A stretch of DNA of 64,000 nucleotides from Paenibacillus plantarum (GTDB lineage: Bacteria; Bacillota; Bacilli; Paenibacillales; NBRC-103111), in the NCBI RefSeq assembly GCF_013141695.1, contig NZ_WHNY01000005.1, forward strand, positions 124,001 to 188,000, given 5' to 3'. The notes under the pieces are model-generated. The model was not told the DNA's origin and searched no databases. It saw only the letters and a program-made list of their open reading frames with translations. A program made the position numbers and the translations under genes. This document shows, one piece after another, positions 8,628 to 17,595 of this stretch. Numbering within the stretch: the first letter of the stretch is position 1; each line of letters starts with the position of its first letter.

Positions 8628-9791
8628 ATGGGATCGTCAATAGCGGCTTTTTTGAAGCCTGCAACAACCAAGGTAGGGATTATTACAGCGATTACGTTTC
8701 AGTTGCTGTTTAGCATCATATGGATGACCGGGTATTCGGGAGTTTCGGATAATACGAAGAATTTGAAGATTGCGATCGTAAATGAAGATCAAGCTATGGG
8801 TGGCAAAATTGTTCAAAACCTGCAAAGCAATCTCCCTTTCCAAACGGAGGTTATCGCGTCAAATGAAGAAGCTCAGAACAAGCTAAACCTGCGTGAAGTG
8901 CAAATGGTTATGCACATTTCGCCGGATTTTTCGAAAAAATTACAAACGCCAGGACAGACTGCACCAATCATCTATACGGTTAATGAGTCAAATCCGTCGA
9001 TGACGAAGTCGATCATGCAGGCTGTGGCAGGGAATATTACAGCAACGGTAAATAAAGAAGCAGTAGCCGCAGGGGCATCGGCTGTTTTGACACAGATGAA
9101 CCCTCAACTTCCAGCTGAGCAAGCGACTCAGATTGCACAAGGGTTAGCGAGTAAAGTGAGTTCAGATATCCAAAGCACCAATAAAGTAAAGGATATGCCG
9201 AATCAAATGCTGCCTATGATGCTTGTGCTAGCTTCCATCGTGGGTACGATGATTATGGGGATGAACTTCAGTGTAACGACAAATCTTCTAGGTGCTTCTC
9301 TGACTAAAACACAAAAAATGGCTGCACGTATTGGGATTACGGTGGTTGCTGCGATTGTCGTTGGACTCATCAGTGCCATCATGGTTGTTTCGTTGGGTGG
9401 GCATGTAGATAAAGGATTTGTTGCTCTTTGGGGCTTTGAATCGTTGTTCTTATTAACGTTTGCTCTGGTTGCTCAAATGTTTTTGACTTTGTTTGGGAAC
9501 GCAGGTATGCTATTTAACATTGCTATGTTATCCCTGCAGTTGGTCTCATCCGGTGCGATTGTACCGAGAGAGCTTCTGTCAGATTTCTATCATTCGATCA
9601 GTAATTTCTTCCCAGCAACGTATGCAGTGAACGGGTTGATGAATATTTTGTTCGGTGGACCTGGTGTTGGCAGCGAAGTTGGCTTTTTATTCGTGATTGC
9701 CGCGGTGGCACTTGTTATTGATATGGTGGTTGTATTTGCGAAAAAAGTAAAGACAGCTCCAGCGGTAGGTCGTGTTCCATCAAACGCTTAA
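8628..9791 (+). CDS. YhgE/Pip-like ABC-2-type membrane protein
   Basis: 387 residues. One N-terminal helix (about 15-35) is followed by a ~150-residue extracytoplasmic domain (NLKIAIVNED onward), then about five helices packed into the C-terminal half, the layout of YhgE/phage-infection-protein and ABC-2 permease-like exporters. No ATPase gene is adjacent. Such proteins are often partnered with a TetR gene and linked to export of lipids or toxic amphiphiles. ATG 8628 is preceded by AAAAGGAG; the GTG at 8619 overlaps that site and is rejected. Confidence 0.75.
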   Translation: MGSSIAAFLKPATTKVGIITAITFQLLFSIIWMTGYSGVSDNTKNLKIAIVNEDQAMGGKIVQNLQSNLPFQTEVIASNEEAQNKLNLREVQMVMHISPDFSKKLQTPGQTAPIIYTVNESNPSMTKSIMQAVAGNITATVNKEAVAAGASAVLTQMNPQLPAEQATQIAQGLASKVSSDIQSTNKVKDMPNQMLPMMLVLASIVGTMIMGMNFSVTTNLLGASLTKTQKMAARIGITVVAAIVVGLISAIMVVSLGGHVDKGFVALWGFESLFLLTFALVAQMFLTLFGNAGMLFNIAMLSLQLVSSGAIVPRELLSDFYHSISNFFPATYAVNGLMNILFGGPGVGSEVGFLFVIAAVALVIDMVVVFAKKVKTAPAVGRVPSNA

Positions 9792-9815
9792 CTTAGAATT
9801 AGGAGGGCGCTAGGC

Positions 9816-10403
9816 ATGGTTCATCAAGAGTCAGATATGAAAATGAAAATTCTATTGGCCGCGAAAAAGCTGTTTGCACAGCATGGATATGATGCGACTA
9901 GCGTACGTCAAATATGTGAGGAGGCCGGGGCCAATGTGGCCCTGGTTTCCTATTATTTTGGTGGAAAAGAGAGCGTTTTCCATGAAATATTTAAGCAGTT
10001 TTTTCCTATTATTAAACTAACTGAGTTTTATGAAGTGGAAGATCCACTTGCTGGCATCCAACAGGTGATTAGAGAAGTTGTCAAAATCCGAAACGAAGAT
10101 CCGCAGCTGATTAGCTTGATTCAAATGGAGATTATCACGATTACACCGCGAGTGGATAAAATGAGGGAGCTTGTTTTCCCACTGTGGAAAAAGGTTCGTG
10201 ATTTATTGGACAAGGGTAGACAAGAGGGACTCTATGAGTTTGAAGGGCTGGATAGTACGCTCATGTTTGTGTTGGGAGCTATGTTTTTTTACAAGCAACG
10301 AGAGTTCTTCGAACCGATGTTTACAGAGGAACGTCCAGACATGGAGACGCTGATTGGGCAAACGACGGCATTCATCATGCGCGCGCTCGGGTATAACAAA
10401 TAG
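9816..10403 (+). CDS. TetR/AcrR-family transcriptional regulator
   Basis: 195 residues. The N-terminal helix-turn-helix (about residues 10-57: AAKKLFAQHGYDATSVRQIC, then NVALVSYYFGGKESVF) is typical of the family; the remaining all-helical part would be the ligand and dimer domain. It follows the membrane-protein gene by 24 bases with its own AGGAGGG site, so both form one transcript. An inverted repeat next to the operon's -10 box makes auto-repression likely. The effector is unknown. Confidence 0.9.
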   Translation: MVHQESDMKMKILLAAKKLFAQHGYDATSVRQICEEAGANVALVSYYFGGKESVFHEIFKQFFPIIKLTEFYEVEDPLAGIQQVIREVVKIRNEDPQLISLIQMEIITITPRVDKMRELVFPLWKKVRDLLDKGRQEGLYEFEGLDSTLMFVLGAMFFYKQREFFEPMFTEERPDMETLIGQTTAFIMRALGYNK

Positions 10404-10511
10404 CAGAGCGCTTTCATTTGATAATGTAAATAGATGTTGAAATTTGGAAGTTTATGTGATACTTTTAGTGTATTGTTTCGAACTGATGATCATATAGTTT
10501 GATTTGCGAAG

Positions 10512-10556
10512 AACGCAAATGTCGGAGATGAATTCTCCGGGGTTTGCGTTTTTTCG
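10512..10556 (+). terminator. Terminator-like double hairpin before the Tad operon
   Basis: AACGCAAA (10512-10519) pairs with TTTGCGTT (10543-10550), enclosing CGGAG/CTCCG, and is followed by TTTTCG. It may end the TetR transcript or act as a leader attenuator, since it lies 40 bases upstream of the first Tad gene. Confidence 0.65.
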
Positions 10557-10590
10557 TTGTGTTTGTAGGTGGGCGGAAGGAGGTGATTAA

Positions 10591-11298
10591 TTGAATCGCA
10601 GGAGAAGCCTGCTGATTAGTGTGATTGCAGCATTGCTGGCTGGATTGCTCGTATACGGGGTATATGTGTTGCAAGTGAATCAGGTCGAGCTGCAGCAGAC
10701 GGTTCAGGTTGTGGTGCCGAAGGATTTTGTTCGAGCGGGTCAGTTTATTCATGAAGATATGGTCGAGTTCAAGGCGATTCAGAAAGGCAGTTACACATCG
10801 AGTATGATGACCAAGCTTACAGATGTTATTGGGCAGGAATCCATGATTCCTTTAGGCACACAGGAGCCTATTCTGAAGTGGAAGTTGAATCGTTATCATC
10901 TCCTTCCTAATGAGCAACAGGCCACTTTTCAAATTCCCAAAGAGTATCTGCTTACGGTTTCGAATGGTATTCGTGCGGGAGATCGTGTTCGTATGTACGT
11001 GTCAGGGAGCGATGGCAGTTCACGCAGGTTGTTCGGTGACAAAGAAATTACGGTGGCTTCTGTGAAGTCATCCGCTAATGTCGAGGTAGACAATCCGAAG
11101 AACTCCAATTTGCTATCCAAGGCTCAGGGAGATGAGCAGAAGATGTATACCTCCAGACTGGAAGCTAATGGTGCTATAGATCAGATCAATTTGAATTTGA
11201 CGGAAAATGAGTGGCTCCAGATTGATCAATTATGCTCAGGAAAGAAGGCTAAGCTGGTCATTGCTTTTAGTTCCACGTCAATTCAAGTCCAAGAGTAA
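10591..11298 (+). CDS. cpaB: CpaB-like SAF-domain pilus assembly protein
   Basis: 235 residues starting at TTG, with an almost perfect anti-16S match (AAGGAGGTGATT) just upstream. One N-terminal membrane helix (about 7-28) leads to an extracellular SAF/antifreeze-like domain (VVVPKDFVRAGQFIHEDMVE), then a beta-rich region with PKEYLLTVSNGIRAGDRVRM, typical of Flp/Tad CpaB (RcpC). In Gram-negatives CpaB works at the outer membrane; in Firmicutes it probably acts outside the membrane in pilus assembly. First gene of a tight nine-gene run. Confidence 0.8.
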   Translation: MNRRRSLLISVIAALLAGLLVYGVYVLQVNQVELQQTVQVVVPKDFVRAGQFIHEDMVEFKAIQKGSYTSSMMTKLTDVIGQESMIPLGTQEPILKWKLNRYHLLPNEQQATFQIPKEYLLTVSNGIRAGDRVRMYVSGSDGSSRRLFGDKEITVASVKSSANVEVDNPKNSNLLSKAQGDEQKMYTSRLEANGAIDQINLNLTENEWLQIDQLCSGKKAKLVIAFSSTSIQVQE

Positions 11299-11331
11299 CA
11301 TGAAGTTTGGCAAAAAGAGAGGTGAAACCAA

Positions 11332-12567
11332 GTGCAAATCGGACTGGTGTCGAAAGATCAGCGATTAATAGATGAGCTAACGAATGTGGTGTATGCCAAA
11401 CCGTTCGGGTGGCGAATATTTACGGAGGCGAATGATTTACAGTCTAAATCATTGGAGCAGTCGTACTCCCATGTCATCCTTTCGGATCGGGAGCTCTCGT
11501 ACGGGGAGCTGGAGGAGTTCCTTGAAGTCATGCAAGGGCAAGAGCCAACGATGAAAATCATTGTGATGCTTTCAAATTATCACGATGCCTCAATCAACGA
11601 GAAGTATGTGAAAATGTGTAAGCTGATGAAGTTGGATTATATCCTTCCAGGGCGCAGTACGGCTGTGATTGCGGATGAAATCCGCGCCTGGGTTGATGGG
11701 TCAAACGGGGGACAATTGAATCAGGCGCTTTCTGGTAAATTAATTACGTTCGTTGGCTCTACACCGAATATTGGTACGACACTGGCTTCTTATGGAGTTG
11801 CCTGTATGTTAGCGATGGAGACTTCAAAGAAGGTAGGTTATCTCTGTTTAAATCTCAAAAGTTCAAAGCTCCATCGGTATTTGGGGCGTGAAGAGTACCT
11901 TTTTACGTTAGATGGATTGAGGGCGGAACTGAAGGCTCAAAGCTTAACGCCAGAAAGGTTGCTCCACGTTTGTGATAAGCCGAAAGAGGCACATGGCCTA
12001 CATGTTCTTTATGGCAATATGCTGCGTGAACAGGCGGAATTCTTCACGCCATCAGAAATCATTCATTTGCTGCGTGTGGCGCGAGGCGCTTTTGACATCT
12101 GTATCATTGAAGTTAGCGCGTATTGGGATAATGCAGCGACCGTAAGCGGGCTGCTGGAAGCTGATAGCAAAATTGTCGTCACGACAGGGGATATTTCACA
12201 TTTTCAGGAGGATTTCTCGAGGTGGATTAGGCAGGTTGGATCTGTATTCGGCTTGCAGCCAGATGCTTTTGAGCTTATGGCCGTACAAACGGATCGGCAT
12301 GCGAAGCAAAGCGAGTTCACGCTCAAAGATATTCGCAAAGAAACGCAGCTTCATTTAATTGGACATGTCAGTCGACACGGGGATGCGCTCGCGCGTTGCA
12401 ACCAAGGCAAGCTGATGGAACTGTTAAGCCCGACCCATCCCATGCATCATGAGGTGAAGGCAGTAGCGCGGAAACTTGCTGATTTTTACAAGCTGTCTCA
12501 GAAGACGAGTGTGCGTGAGGAAACATGGTTCCAAAAGCTCATTGCCGGCAAACGCGCGGTCAGCTAA
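11332..12567 (+). CDS. tadZ: TadZ/CpaE-like MinD-family protein with degenerate P-loop
   Basis: 411 residues, GTG start with AGAGGTGA upstream. Residues 1-125 look like an atypical receiver domain (ILSDRELSYGELEEF, TMKIIVMLSNY). From about 137 there is a MinD/ParA-like ATPase domain. The deviant Walker A reads GSTPNIGTTLAS and has no lysine where family members normally carry one, so ATP hydrolysis is doubtful. TadZ proteins place the pilus machine in the cell. Position between cpaB and the TadA ATPase is the usual one. Confidence 0.8.
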   Translation: MQIGLVSKDQRLIDELTNVVYAKPFGWRIFTEANDLQSKSLEQSYSHVILSDRELSYGELEEFLEVMQGQEPTMKIIVMLSNYHDASINEKYVKMCKLMKLDYILPGRSTAVIADEIRAWVDGSNGGQLNQALSGKLITFVGSTPNIGTTLASYGVACMLAMETSKKVGYLCLNLKSSKLHRYLGREEYLFTLDGLRAELKAQSLTPERLLHVCDKPKEAHGLHVLYGNMLREQAEFFTPSEIIHLLRVARGAFDICIIEVSAYWDNAATVSGLLEADSKIVVTTGDISHFQEDFSRWIRQVGSVFGLQPDAFELMAVQTDRHAKQSEFTLKDIRKETQLHLIGHVSRHGDALARCNQGKLMELLSPTHPMHHEVKAVARKLADFYKLSQKTSVREETWFQKLIAGKRAVS

Positions 12568-12590
12568 ATCATGATCAGGAGGGTAAGGGA

Positions 12591-14102
12591 GTGAGTGGGA
12601 AAAGGTTTTCGATGATTACCTACATGCATGAACGTAGGACGGAAGAGGCTGTGTTGGGATTGGGTCGCTACCCGACAATACACACAGCTGACGCTAGTGA
12701 TTTGGGCGATAGAATGGTCGAACAGGCTAACGGAGTGCGTGGAAATGGCAGCGTTCAGGATCAAGCGGGTACAGGTGAGGAAGCTTTTTTCCAGCAATGG
12801 GTGCAAGAGATTCGCAGTGAGCTGGTTGCCTTGAAAGGTAGATCAGAGACTGAAAAACAGCTGTATAACGAGACGCTAAATCGCGCAATTCTAGGCTATG
12901 AAGAGGATCGTGGCAAGCTGCTAGCCATTATTCATGATCTCGTGTCGAAAAGGAGACTTTCGGACATTCCGCCTCGAACTAGTGGGTATACGACGCTTCC
13001 TGAAGCGATTTTTGCCGAAATTATTGGCTTAAATGTCCTTGAACTCGTCCTCAAACAGAAGGAAGGATTGGAAGAGATTCAGGTTGTGGGGAGGCAGATT
13101 TTTGAAGTGCGTGGAGGAATGGCGACACCGTCATCTTACGAGCTTCCATCCATCCGAGAATTAGAGCGAATTCAACAAAATTTAGTGTTATTCAACCACG
13201 ATACCCTCAATCCTAGAAAGCGTTGGGCGGAGGTTGTTCTGCAGGATGGATCGCGTGTGACCATGACTGGTTTTGGATTTACAGCGGAACCCACCTTAAC
13301 GATACGCTTTTATACGGTAAAAAGATTTGATCTAGCATCGCTTACTTCCCCAGATTTGGCCACGATGGATTCCCGCATGGAAGTGTTACTTCGTTGTTTC
13401 ATCCACACGTATTTCAATTTGGTCGTCATTGGACCGACAAACTCCGGAAAAACTAATCTGATCAAGGCGCTCATTGCCGAAATGGACGATAACGAACGAA
13501 TTATCACGATTGAATCCCGATTCGAGTTGAATTTAAAGCGAGATTTTCCCCATAAAAATATCGTCGAATACGAAATTGACGAAGAAGATCCGAGGCATTC
13601 GGGTTTACAGGCTTTTAAACTGGCATTGAGGCAGTCTCCAAAGCGCATCTGTCACGCAGAAATTAGGGATGAAGATGCCAATTTATATGTTCGTGCTTGT
13701 ACACGTGGCCATGAGGGCAGTTTGACGACGGTCCATGTGAGTGAACTGGAAGATGTACCGGATGCGATTACTGACATGTGCATGCTGGATGGCAGAGGGA
13801 TGGATTCGAAGCGTTTGACGAAAAGGATTACGGAATTTGTGACACATATCGGCATTGAAATGCAGGTTGTTTACGGGAAAAGAAAGATTGTGCGAATCGT
13901 CGAATATCGCTATGAAAATGAATGCGTATTCGTCACGGATTTAGCACTTTATGACAACTCGACAGGCAAATGGACATTTCCCGGGAAATTGTCGCTTCAT
14001 GCATCGCGAAAAATAAGGAAGGGAGATCGTAGACAGTATTCGCTGTTGAGGGAGCACGGATTTCTTGATTATGAAGGGAAAGAAGGCGGTTTTGAACCGT
14101 GA
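12591..14102 (+). CDS. tadA: TadA/CpaF-type secretion ATPase
   Basis: 503 residues. GTG at 12591 has AGGAGGG seven bases upstream. The C-terminal half is a type II/IV secretion NTPase: Walker A GPTNSGKT near residue 280, the Asp-box and Walker B equivalents around IITIESRFEL and ICHAEIRDEDANLY, and a His-box region TRGHEGSLTTVHV. It powers assembly of the Tad/Flp pilus or secretion apparatus. The N-terminal ~100 residues are less conserved. The stop overlaps the next start (GTGA), showing translational coupling to TadB. Confidence 0.9.
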   Translation: MSGKRFSMITYMHERRTEEAVLGLGRYPTIHTADASDLGDRMVEQANGVRGNGSVQDQAGTGEEAFFQQWVQEIRSELVALKGRSETEKQLYNETLNRAILGYEEDRGKLLAIIHDLVSKRRLSDIPPRTSGYTTLPEAIFAEIIGLNVLELVLKQKEGLEEIQVVGRQIFEVRGGMATPSSYELPSIRELERIQQNLVLFNHDTLNPRKRWAEVVLQDGSRVTMTGFGFTAEPTLTIRFYTVKRFDLASLTSPDLATMDSRMEVLLRCFIHTYFNLVVIGPTNSGKTNLIKALIAEMDDNERIITIESRFELNLKRDFPHKNIVEYEIDEEDPRHSGLQAFKLALRQSPKRICHAEIRDEDANLYVRACTRGHEGSLTTVHVSELEDVPDAITDMCMLDGRGMDSKRLTKRITEFVTHIGIEMQVVYGKRKIVRIVEYRYENECVFVTDLALYDNSTGKWTFPGKLSLHASRKIRKGDRRQYSLLREHGFLDYEGKEGGFEP

Positions 14103-15031
14103 TTGTCGCCAAATATGTCTTTCTCTTGTTGTTATTTGTGCTCATTTATGTCGGTTTTCGTGCTCTGTTAGAGCTGCTTATTAGACAACGCAAGGCTAGG
14201 ATCAGGCTGCACTATGTAAGAAATGCCACCGTTAGTGCGAGAATCTCCACTTATTTGGAGACATTTAGCTGGCTTTACAAGCATATGAAGGAGTTGCTGG
14301 AATCCGTCGAATCTAGACTAAGCATGCAAGCCATGCTGACGATCAGTCTAATTGGGTTGTTATTCGGTTTGTTGGTTGGTGGCGTTTTTTTTCAATCCTT
14401 CAAAGGCGCACTTATTATGACCTTGATTGGTGCTTCGCTGCCGTATTTGCTGCTTCGGGTGAAGCTGGTAAGCGTCCGTTTGCGAACGAGACTAGAGTTT
14501 CTTCCTGCTGTTGAGGTGTTTTTCCAGTCTTATATGATGGACCCTAATCAAAATATGAAAATTGCACTGAAGTATTGTATAGAGGAAAATCGTATTTTGT
14601 ACCCGATTAAGCCTGTTTTCGAGCAATTATATCGTCATTTAATGACGCAAAGGGATACCGAGGAAAGCTTGCGCATTTTCAACCTAACGCTGGGGCACAT
14701 CTGGGCGGACTATTTTACAGGAATCATGCGAGTGGCCTTGAAGGAGGGGAGCTTTGTCGGAGATAGCTTGAAGGAACTGATCACCGACATGCGGAAAGCA
14801 CAGCGTTTTGATCAGATGGAAAGAAATCGACTATTGGAAATTCGCATTGCCAATTTTACACCAATCGGATTTATGGTCTTATTCATGTGGATTAACTTTA
14901 AGATAAATGCGGATAACGCCTATTTATATTATGTGATTGATCCTGCTGGTCGAAATATGATTTTGGATGCACTTATATTGATTTTTGTATCGTTTCTGAT
15001 GGGAATCTACTTGTCTATGCGAAGAATGTGA
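14099..15031 (+). CDS. tadB: TadB-like inner-membrane platform protein
   Basis: 310 residues, GTG start overlapping the tadA stop by four bases. One helix at the N-terminus, a pair near 80-125 (AMLTISLIGLLFGLLVGGVF) and a final pair frame a cytoplasmic helical T2SF domain (about 140-250). This is the TadB platform, which contacts the TadA ATPase. It lies directly before tadC. Confidence 0.8.
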   Translation: MIVAKYVFLLLLFVLIYVGFRALLELLIRQRKARIRLHYVRNATVSARISTYLETFSWLYKHMKELLESVESRLSMQAMLTISLIGLLFGLLVGGVFFQSFKGALIMTLIGASLPYLLLRVKLVSVRLRTRLEFLPAVEVFFQSYMMDPNQNMKIALKYCIEENRILYPIKPVFEQLYRHLMTQRDTEESLRIFNLTLGHIWADYFTGIMRVALKEGSFVGDSLKELITDMRKAQRFDQMERNRLLEIRIANFTPIGFMVLFMWINFKINADNAYLYYVIDPAGRNMILDALILIFVSFLMGIYLSMRRM

Positions 15032-15044
15032 GGAGGTGAATGCT

Positions 15045-15944
15045 ATGGTTATGGTCAATACCCAGCTGTTGATGCTGCAATACGCTTCGCGTTTTCTCTT
15101 ATTTATACTTTTTATGATCATGATTTACCAGGGGTTAAGGTACATGCCAGTACGAAAGAGAAGATGGCGATCTTTACGGGTAAAAAGTGCGCTAAGAGAG
15201 TTTCAAATACCGCCTTGGTTATATAAAATGCTTGGGATGAGCACGAAAGCGGTGGAGGCGAAGCGCCAATTGTTGTTGGGATGCGGAATTTGGCTGAATG
15301 CGAACCTGTATGAGGGTGCGAGAAGATTACTTTTAGCAGGAACAATGTTGGTAGGCTGTATGGGATATGCGGCTTTCGAGCGTCCTTGGATCACTGTGCA
15401 TATGCAGCCTGCGTATGTGTTAGTTGGTGCGGCAGTCGTGTCGATTTTTCTTATATGGGATGGCAAAGTGCTTGCACAGCTCAAAGAAAAGCGATCTCAG
15501 CGCATCGTGCGGGATATTTATGCGATCAGTCGACAGCTCTTGTACTATAATGATTCAAAATTAAATTTGCATGACAAATTGTCTTTATGTGTCGGTCAGA
15601 CGACATCGACTCGAGCTCATGTTCAGCTGCTGCTCAATGAATGGTATCAAGGGGCTGAAGAAGCGATTTCCCATTTTAAAAAGAGACTAGGAACGGAAGA
15701 AGCTCATAGCTTTGGTGAAACGCTGAATGCGCTCAGATTGAATGAACATGGGGGCTATTATGAGCTGCTAAAGCAGCGCATTCAGGATTACAAAGAAAAG
15801 ATGGAGTTGATTCGCGACAGCAAGAAGGAAACGGTATCTTATGTGCTGTTTGTCCTTGCAGGTCTGCCGATTCTGAATACGTTCCGGGTGTTTATGTACC
15901 CTTGGATCGCCGAAGGACAACGATTATTTGATGCAATTAACTAA
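15045..15944 (+). CDS. tadC: TadC-like membrane protein
   Basis: 299 residues from ATG 15045, eight bases after AGGAGG; an upstream GTG at 15036 overlaps that site. Hydrophobic helices at about 5-25, 90-140 and the C-terminus flank a cytoplasmic helical segment with RIVRDIYAISRQLLYYND. The size, order and helix layout fit the second T2SF-type platform protein of Tad systems, although sequence signatures are weak. Confidence 0.7.
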   Translation: MVMVNTQLLMLQYASRFLLFILFMIMIYQGLRYMPVRKRRWRSLRVKSALREFQIPPWLYKMLGMSTKAVEAKRQLLLGCGIWLNANLYEGARRLLLAGTMLVGCMGYAAFERPWITVHMQPAYVLVGAAVVSIFLIWDGKVLAQLKEKRSQRIVRDIYAISRQLLYYNDSKLNLHDKLSLCVGQTTSTRAHVQLLLNEWYQGAEEAISHFKKRLGTEEAHSFGETLNALRLNEHGGYYELLKQRIQDYKEKMELIRDSKKETVSYVLFVLAGLPILNTFRVFMYPWIAEGQRLFDAIN

Positions 15945-15966
15945 CATGCGATGGGAGAGAAAGTAG

Positions 15967-16116
15967 ATGAGAAATATTTTGGTAACGGTGATGATGTTGA
16001 TTGTGGTGGCTTTATTATTTACAACGATTATTAATGATGGATCAACAGGAATGAGACGAAATATCGGGACCCATGGGACGACAGCGAATACGAATATTAC
16101 AGCACTTACACCATAG
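15967..16116 (+). CDS. Tad-locus membrane micropeptide A (49 aa)
   Basis: Begins MRNILVTVMMLIVVALLF, one membrane helix followed by a polar tail that includes GSTG. GAGAGAAAG lies about 7 bases before the ATG. It is strikingly similar to the next peptide (MRSILVTVLLMIVVIGI..., also with GSTG), so the two are tandem paralogues. It has no Flp-pilin cleavage motif (no G/E before the hydrophobic stretch). Possible minor pilin, regulator or chaperone of the Tad apparatus; function unknown. Confidence 0.65.
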   Translation: MRNILVTVMMLIVVALLFTTIINDGSTGMRRNIGTHGTTANTNITALTP

Positions 16117-16132
16117 AGATGGCAGGTCATGT

Positions 16133-16279
16133 ATGAGGTCTATTCTTGTAACAGTGCTGTTGATGATTGTTGTTATCGGCATCTATATGGATGTTGTTGG
16201 GGGAAGTACGGGAACTCGCAAGCAGGTTAGCGATAGCGGGGCTAGAATTAGTGGATCCATTGAGCGGATTAATCCATGA
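16133..16279 (+). CDS. Tad-locus membrane micropeptide B (48 aa), paralogue of A
   Basis: MRSILVTVLLMIVVIGIYM gives a single helix, then VVGGSTGTRKQVSDSG and a polar end. It matches micropeptide A through the helix and the GSTG motif. GGCAGGT just upstream is a weak ribosome site. The stop overlaps the next start (ATGA at 16276-16279), so translation is coupled to the TadE-like gene, which argues that it is real. Unknown function within the Tad operon. Confidence 0.65.
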   Translation: MRSILVTVLLMIVVIGIYMDVVGGSTGTRKQVSDSGARISGSIERINP

Positions 16280-16701
16280 AGCAGATTTTGGTGTTTATTC
16301 TTTTTGCGTCTCTGCTCTGTTGGTTCATGTTCGCGCCAGTGTACAAGCATATCATTATTGTTCGGCAGGCGGTGTTGCAAAAGGAAGTCGATTATTTGCT
16401 CGAGGTCGGAGCGAATGGCAGCCATGGGTATATCAATGCAGCGATGATAGCCGAATCCAAGGGACGTATGGCGGAAAGAGGTTTCTTGGTTGATGAGCTG
16501 GCCTATATGGTGGCTACCAACTCAGGCGTTGGTGGCATGGATGCAAGTGCACCGGTCTGGCGTGGAACGGGCTTGCGGTTAACGATTACATATCCGTATC
16601 AGCGGCTTTTTGTCATTGATCAGCTGGTCGGCATTTCGGTGCCGATGGCTTCCGATCGAATGGGTGCGACGGGTATGAAAATGAGTGAATATGTGCCATG
16701 A
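16276..16701 (+). CDS. TadE/pseudopilin-like protein
   Basis: 141 residues with a single N-terminal helix (about 4-22) and an extracytoplasmic domain. Placement and topology match TadE/TadF minor pilins of Tad loci; the sequence alone gives no strong motif. The N-terminus, MKQILVFILFASLLCWFMF, resembles the two preceding micropeptides in layout. Start overlaps the upstream stop. Confidence 0.55.
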   Translation: MKQILVFILFASLLCWFMFAPVYKHIIIVRQAVLQKEVDYLLEVGANGSHGYINAAMIAESKGRMAERGFLVDELAYMVATNSGVGGMDASAPVWRGTGLRLTITYPYQRLFVIDQLVGISVPMASDRMGATGMKMSEYVP

Positions 16702-16717
16702 GAGTTGAGGGAATGGC

Positions 16718-17200
16718 GTGTACAAGCTGCTATTAATGGTGTTAATGAGCGTGGTGTTTATGTCGCTCTATGGGCTACAAACGGATGAAGAGTTGGCCAT
16801 GCATACCGTGTTTCAGGGAAAACATGGGCTGAACAATGCTGTGCATGCGGCTGCTCAACAAAGTGATGAAGCGAAACTTGCACAAGGAATTCATGCGATT
16901 GATGATACGAGAGCAAGAGAGGCGGCAATGGCGTATCTGCAGGCCAATTTACGATTAGATGCGGACAATGAGCCCTTGCCGGATACGTTTTTGCAGAGCG
17001 CGGTGGTGGTTGACTTATTTAAGGTTGTTAATGAGGGGGAAATATTTCCCTATACGTATCGCGATGATGCTCAGGATTACACGGTCACGCTGGAACGCCC
17101 TGGTGTCATTATGTTTATTCGGTTGGTTTTTCCGCGGACGTATGCGGTTTTGCAACCGATTACGTGGACGATTAAGGCGTCTGCGGAGATGGTGTATTGA
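16718..17200 (+). CDS. TadE/F-like minor pilin or pilus-associated protein
   Basis: 160 residues, GTG start. One N-terminal helix (YKLLLMVLMSVVFMSLYGL) leads to a soluble domain with an alanine/glutamine-rich helix (NNAVHAAAQQSDEAKLAQGI) and a beta-rich end. The helix-rich first part followed by a beta segment is typical of TadE/F or DUF4320-like proteins at the end of Firmicute Tad operons. No recognisable catalytic residue. It is the last gene of the run; no prepilin peptidase or Flp pilin gene follows. Confidence 0.55.
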   Translation: MYKLLLMVLMSVVFMSLYGLQTDEELAMHTVFQGKHGLNNAVHAAAQQSDEAKLAQGIHAIDDTRAREAAMAYLQANLRLDADNEPLPDTFLQSAVVVDLFKVVNEGEIFPYTYRDDAQDYTVTLERPGVIMFIRLVFPRTYAVLQPITWTIKASAEMVY

Positions 17201-17595
17201 GGGATGGGGATCGGCTCAGCTAGCGCCGTTTAACTGGAAAACATACAGCTAATACGAGTGGAAATGATGAGTATTGAAGTATAGATGGAAAATGTACAGC
17301 TAATTTCCTCGTAATCACTCAATTAGGTAAAATTCGAGGAAAATAGCTGGAGGAAATCCAGTTATTCTGCAAAAGAGCCCAAAAGTGGACAAATTAGATA
17401 CAGGAAATCCATTTATTTTCGTTGAAGTTGGTTGATGTAGCTAGTGGTAGAGTGCCGGTAGAGTGCGGTTAGAGTAAAGAGTAGGGGGGAGAGGTAGAGG
17501 TAGAGTACCGTTAGAGTACTGCTAGAGCGGTAAAGGTTATTTGGATGTATAATGGAGGTGAGGTGTGAATCTACGGCGTATAGGAGTCGATTTCT
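17201..17595. repeat. Gene-free stretch with short repeats after the Tad operon
   Basis: No gene seen. Two near-identical 18-mers, GGAAAACATACAGCTAAT (17236-17253) and GGAAAATGTACAGCTAAT (17287-17304), are followed by GGAAAATAGCTGGAGGAAAT at 17337. From about 17442 to 17535 the sequence becomes a degenerate run of GGTAGAGT-like units. These look like dispersed intergenic repeats; no terminator with a clear U-tract was found. Confidence 0.55.

Noticed and set aside
16167..16493. 108-codon frame overlapping micropeptide B and the TadE-like gene
   Set aside because: No ribosome site; the other frames are coupled by a stop-start overlap and show the expected membrane helices.
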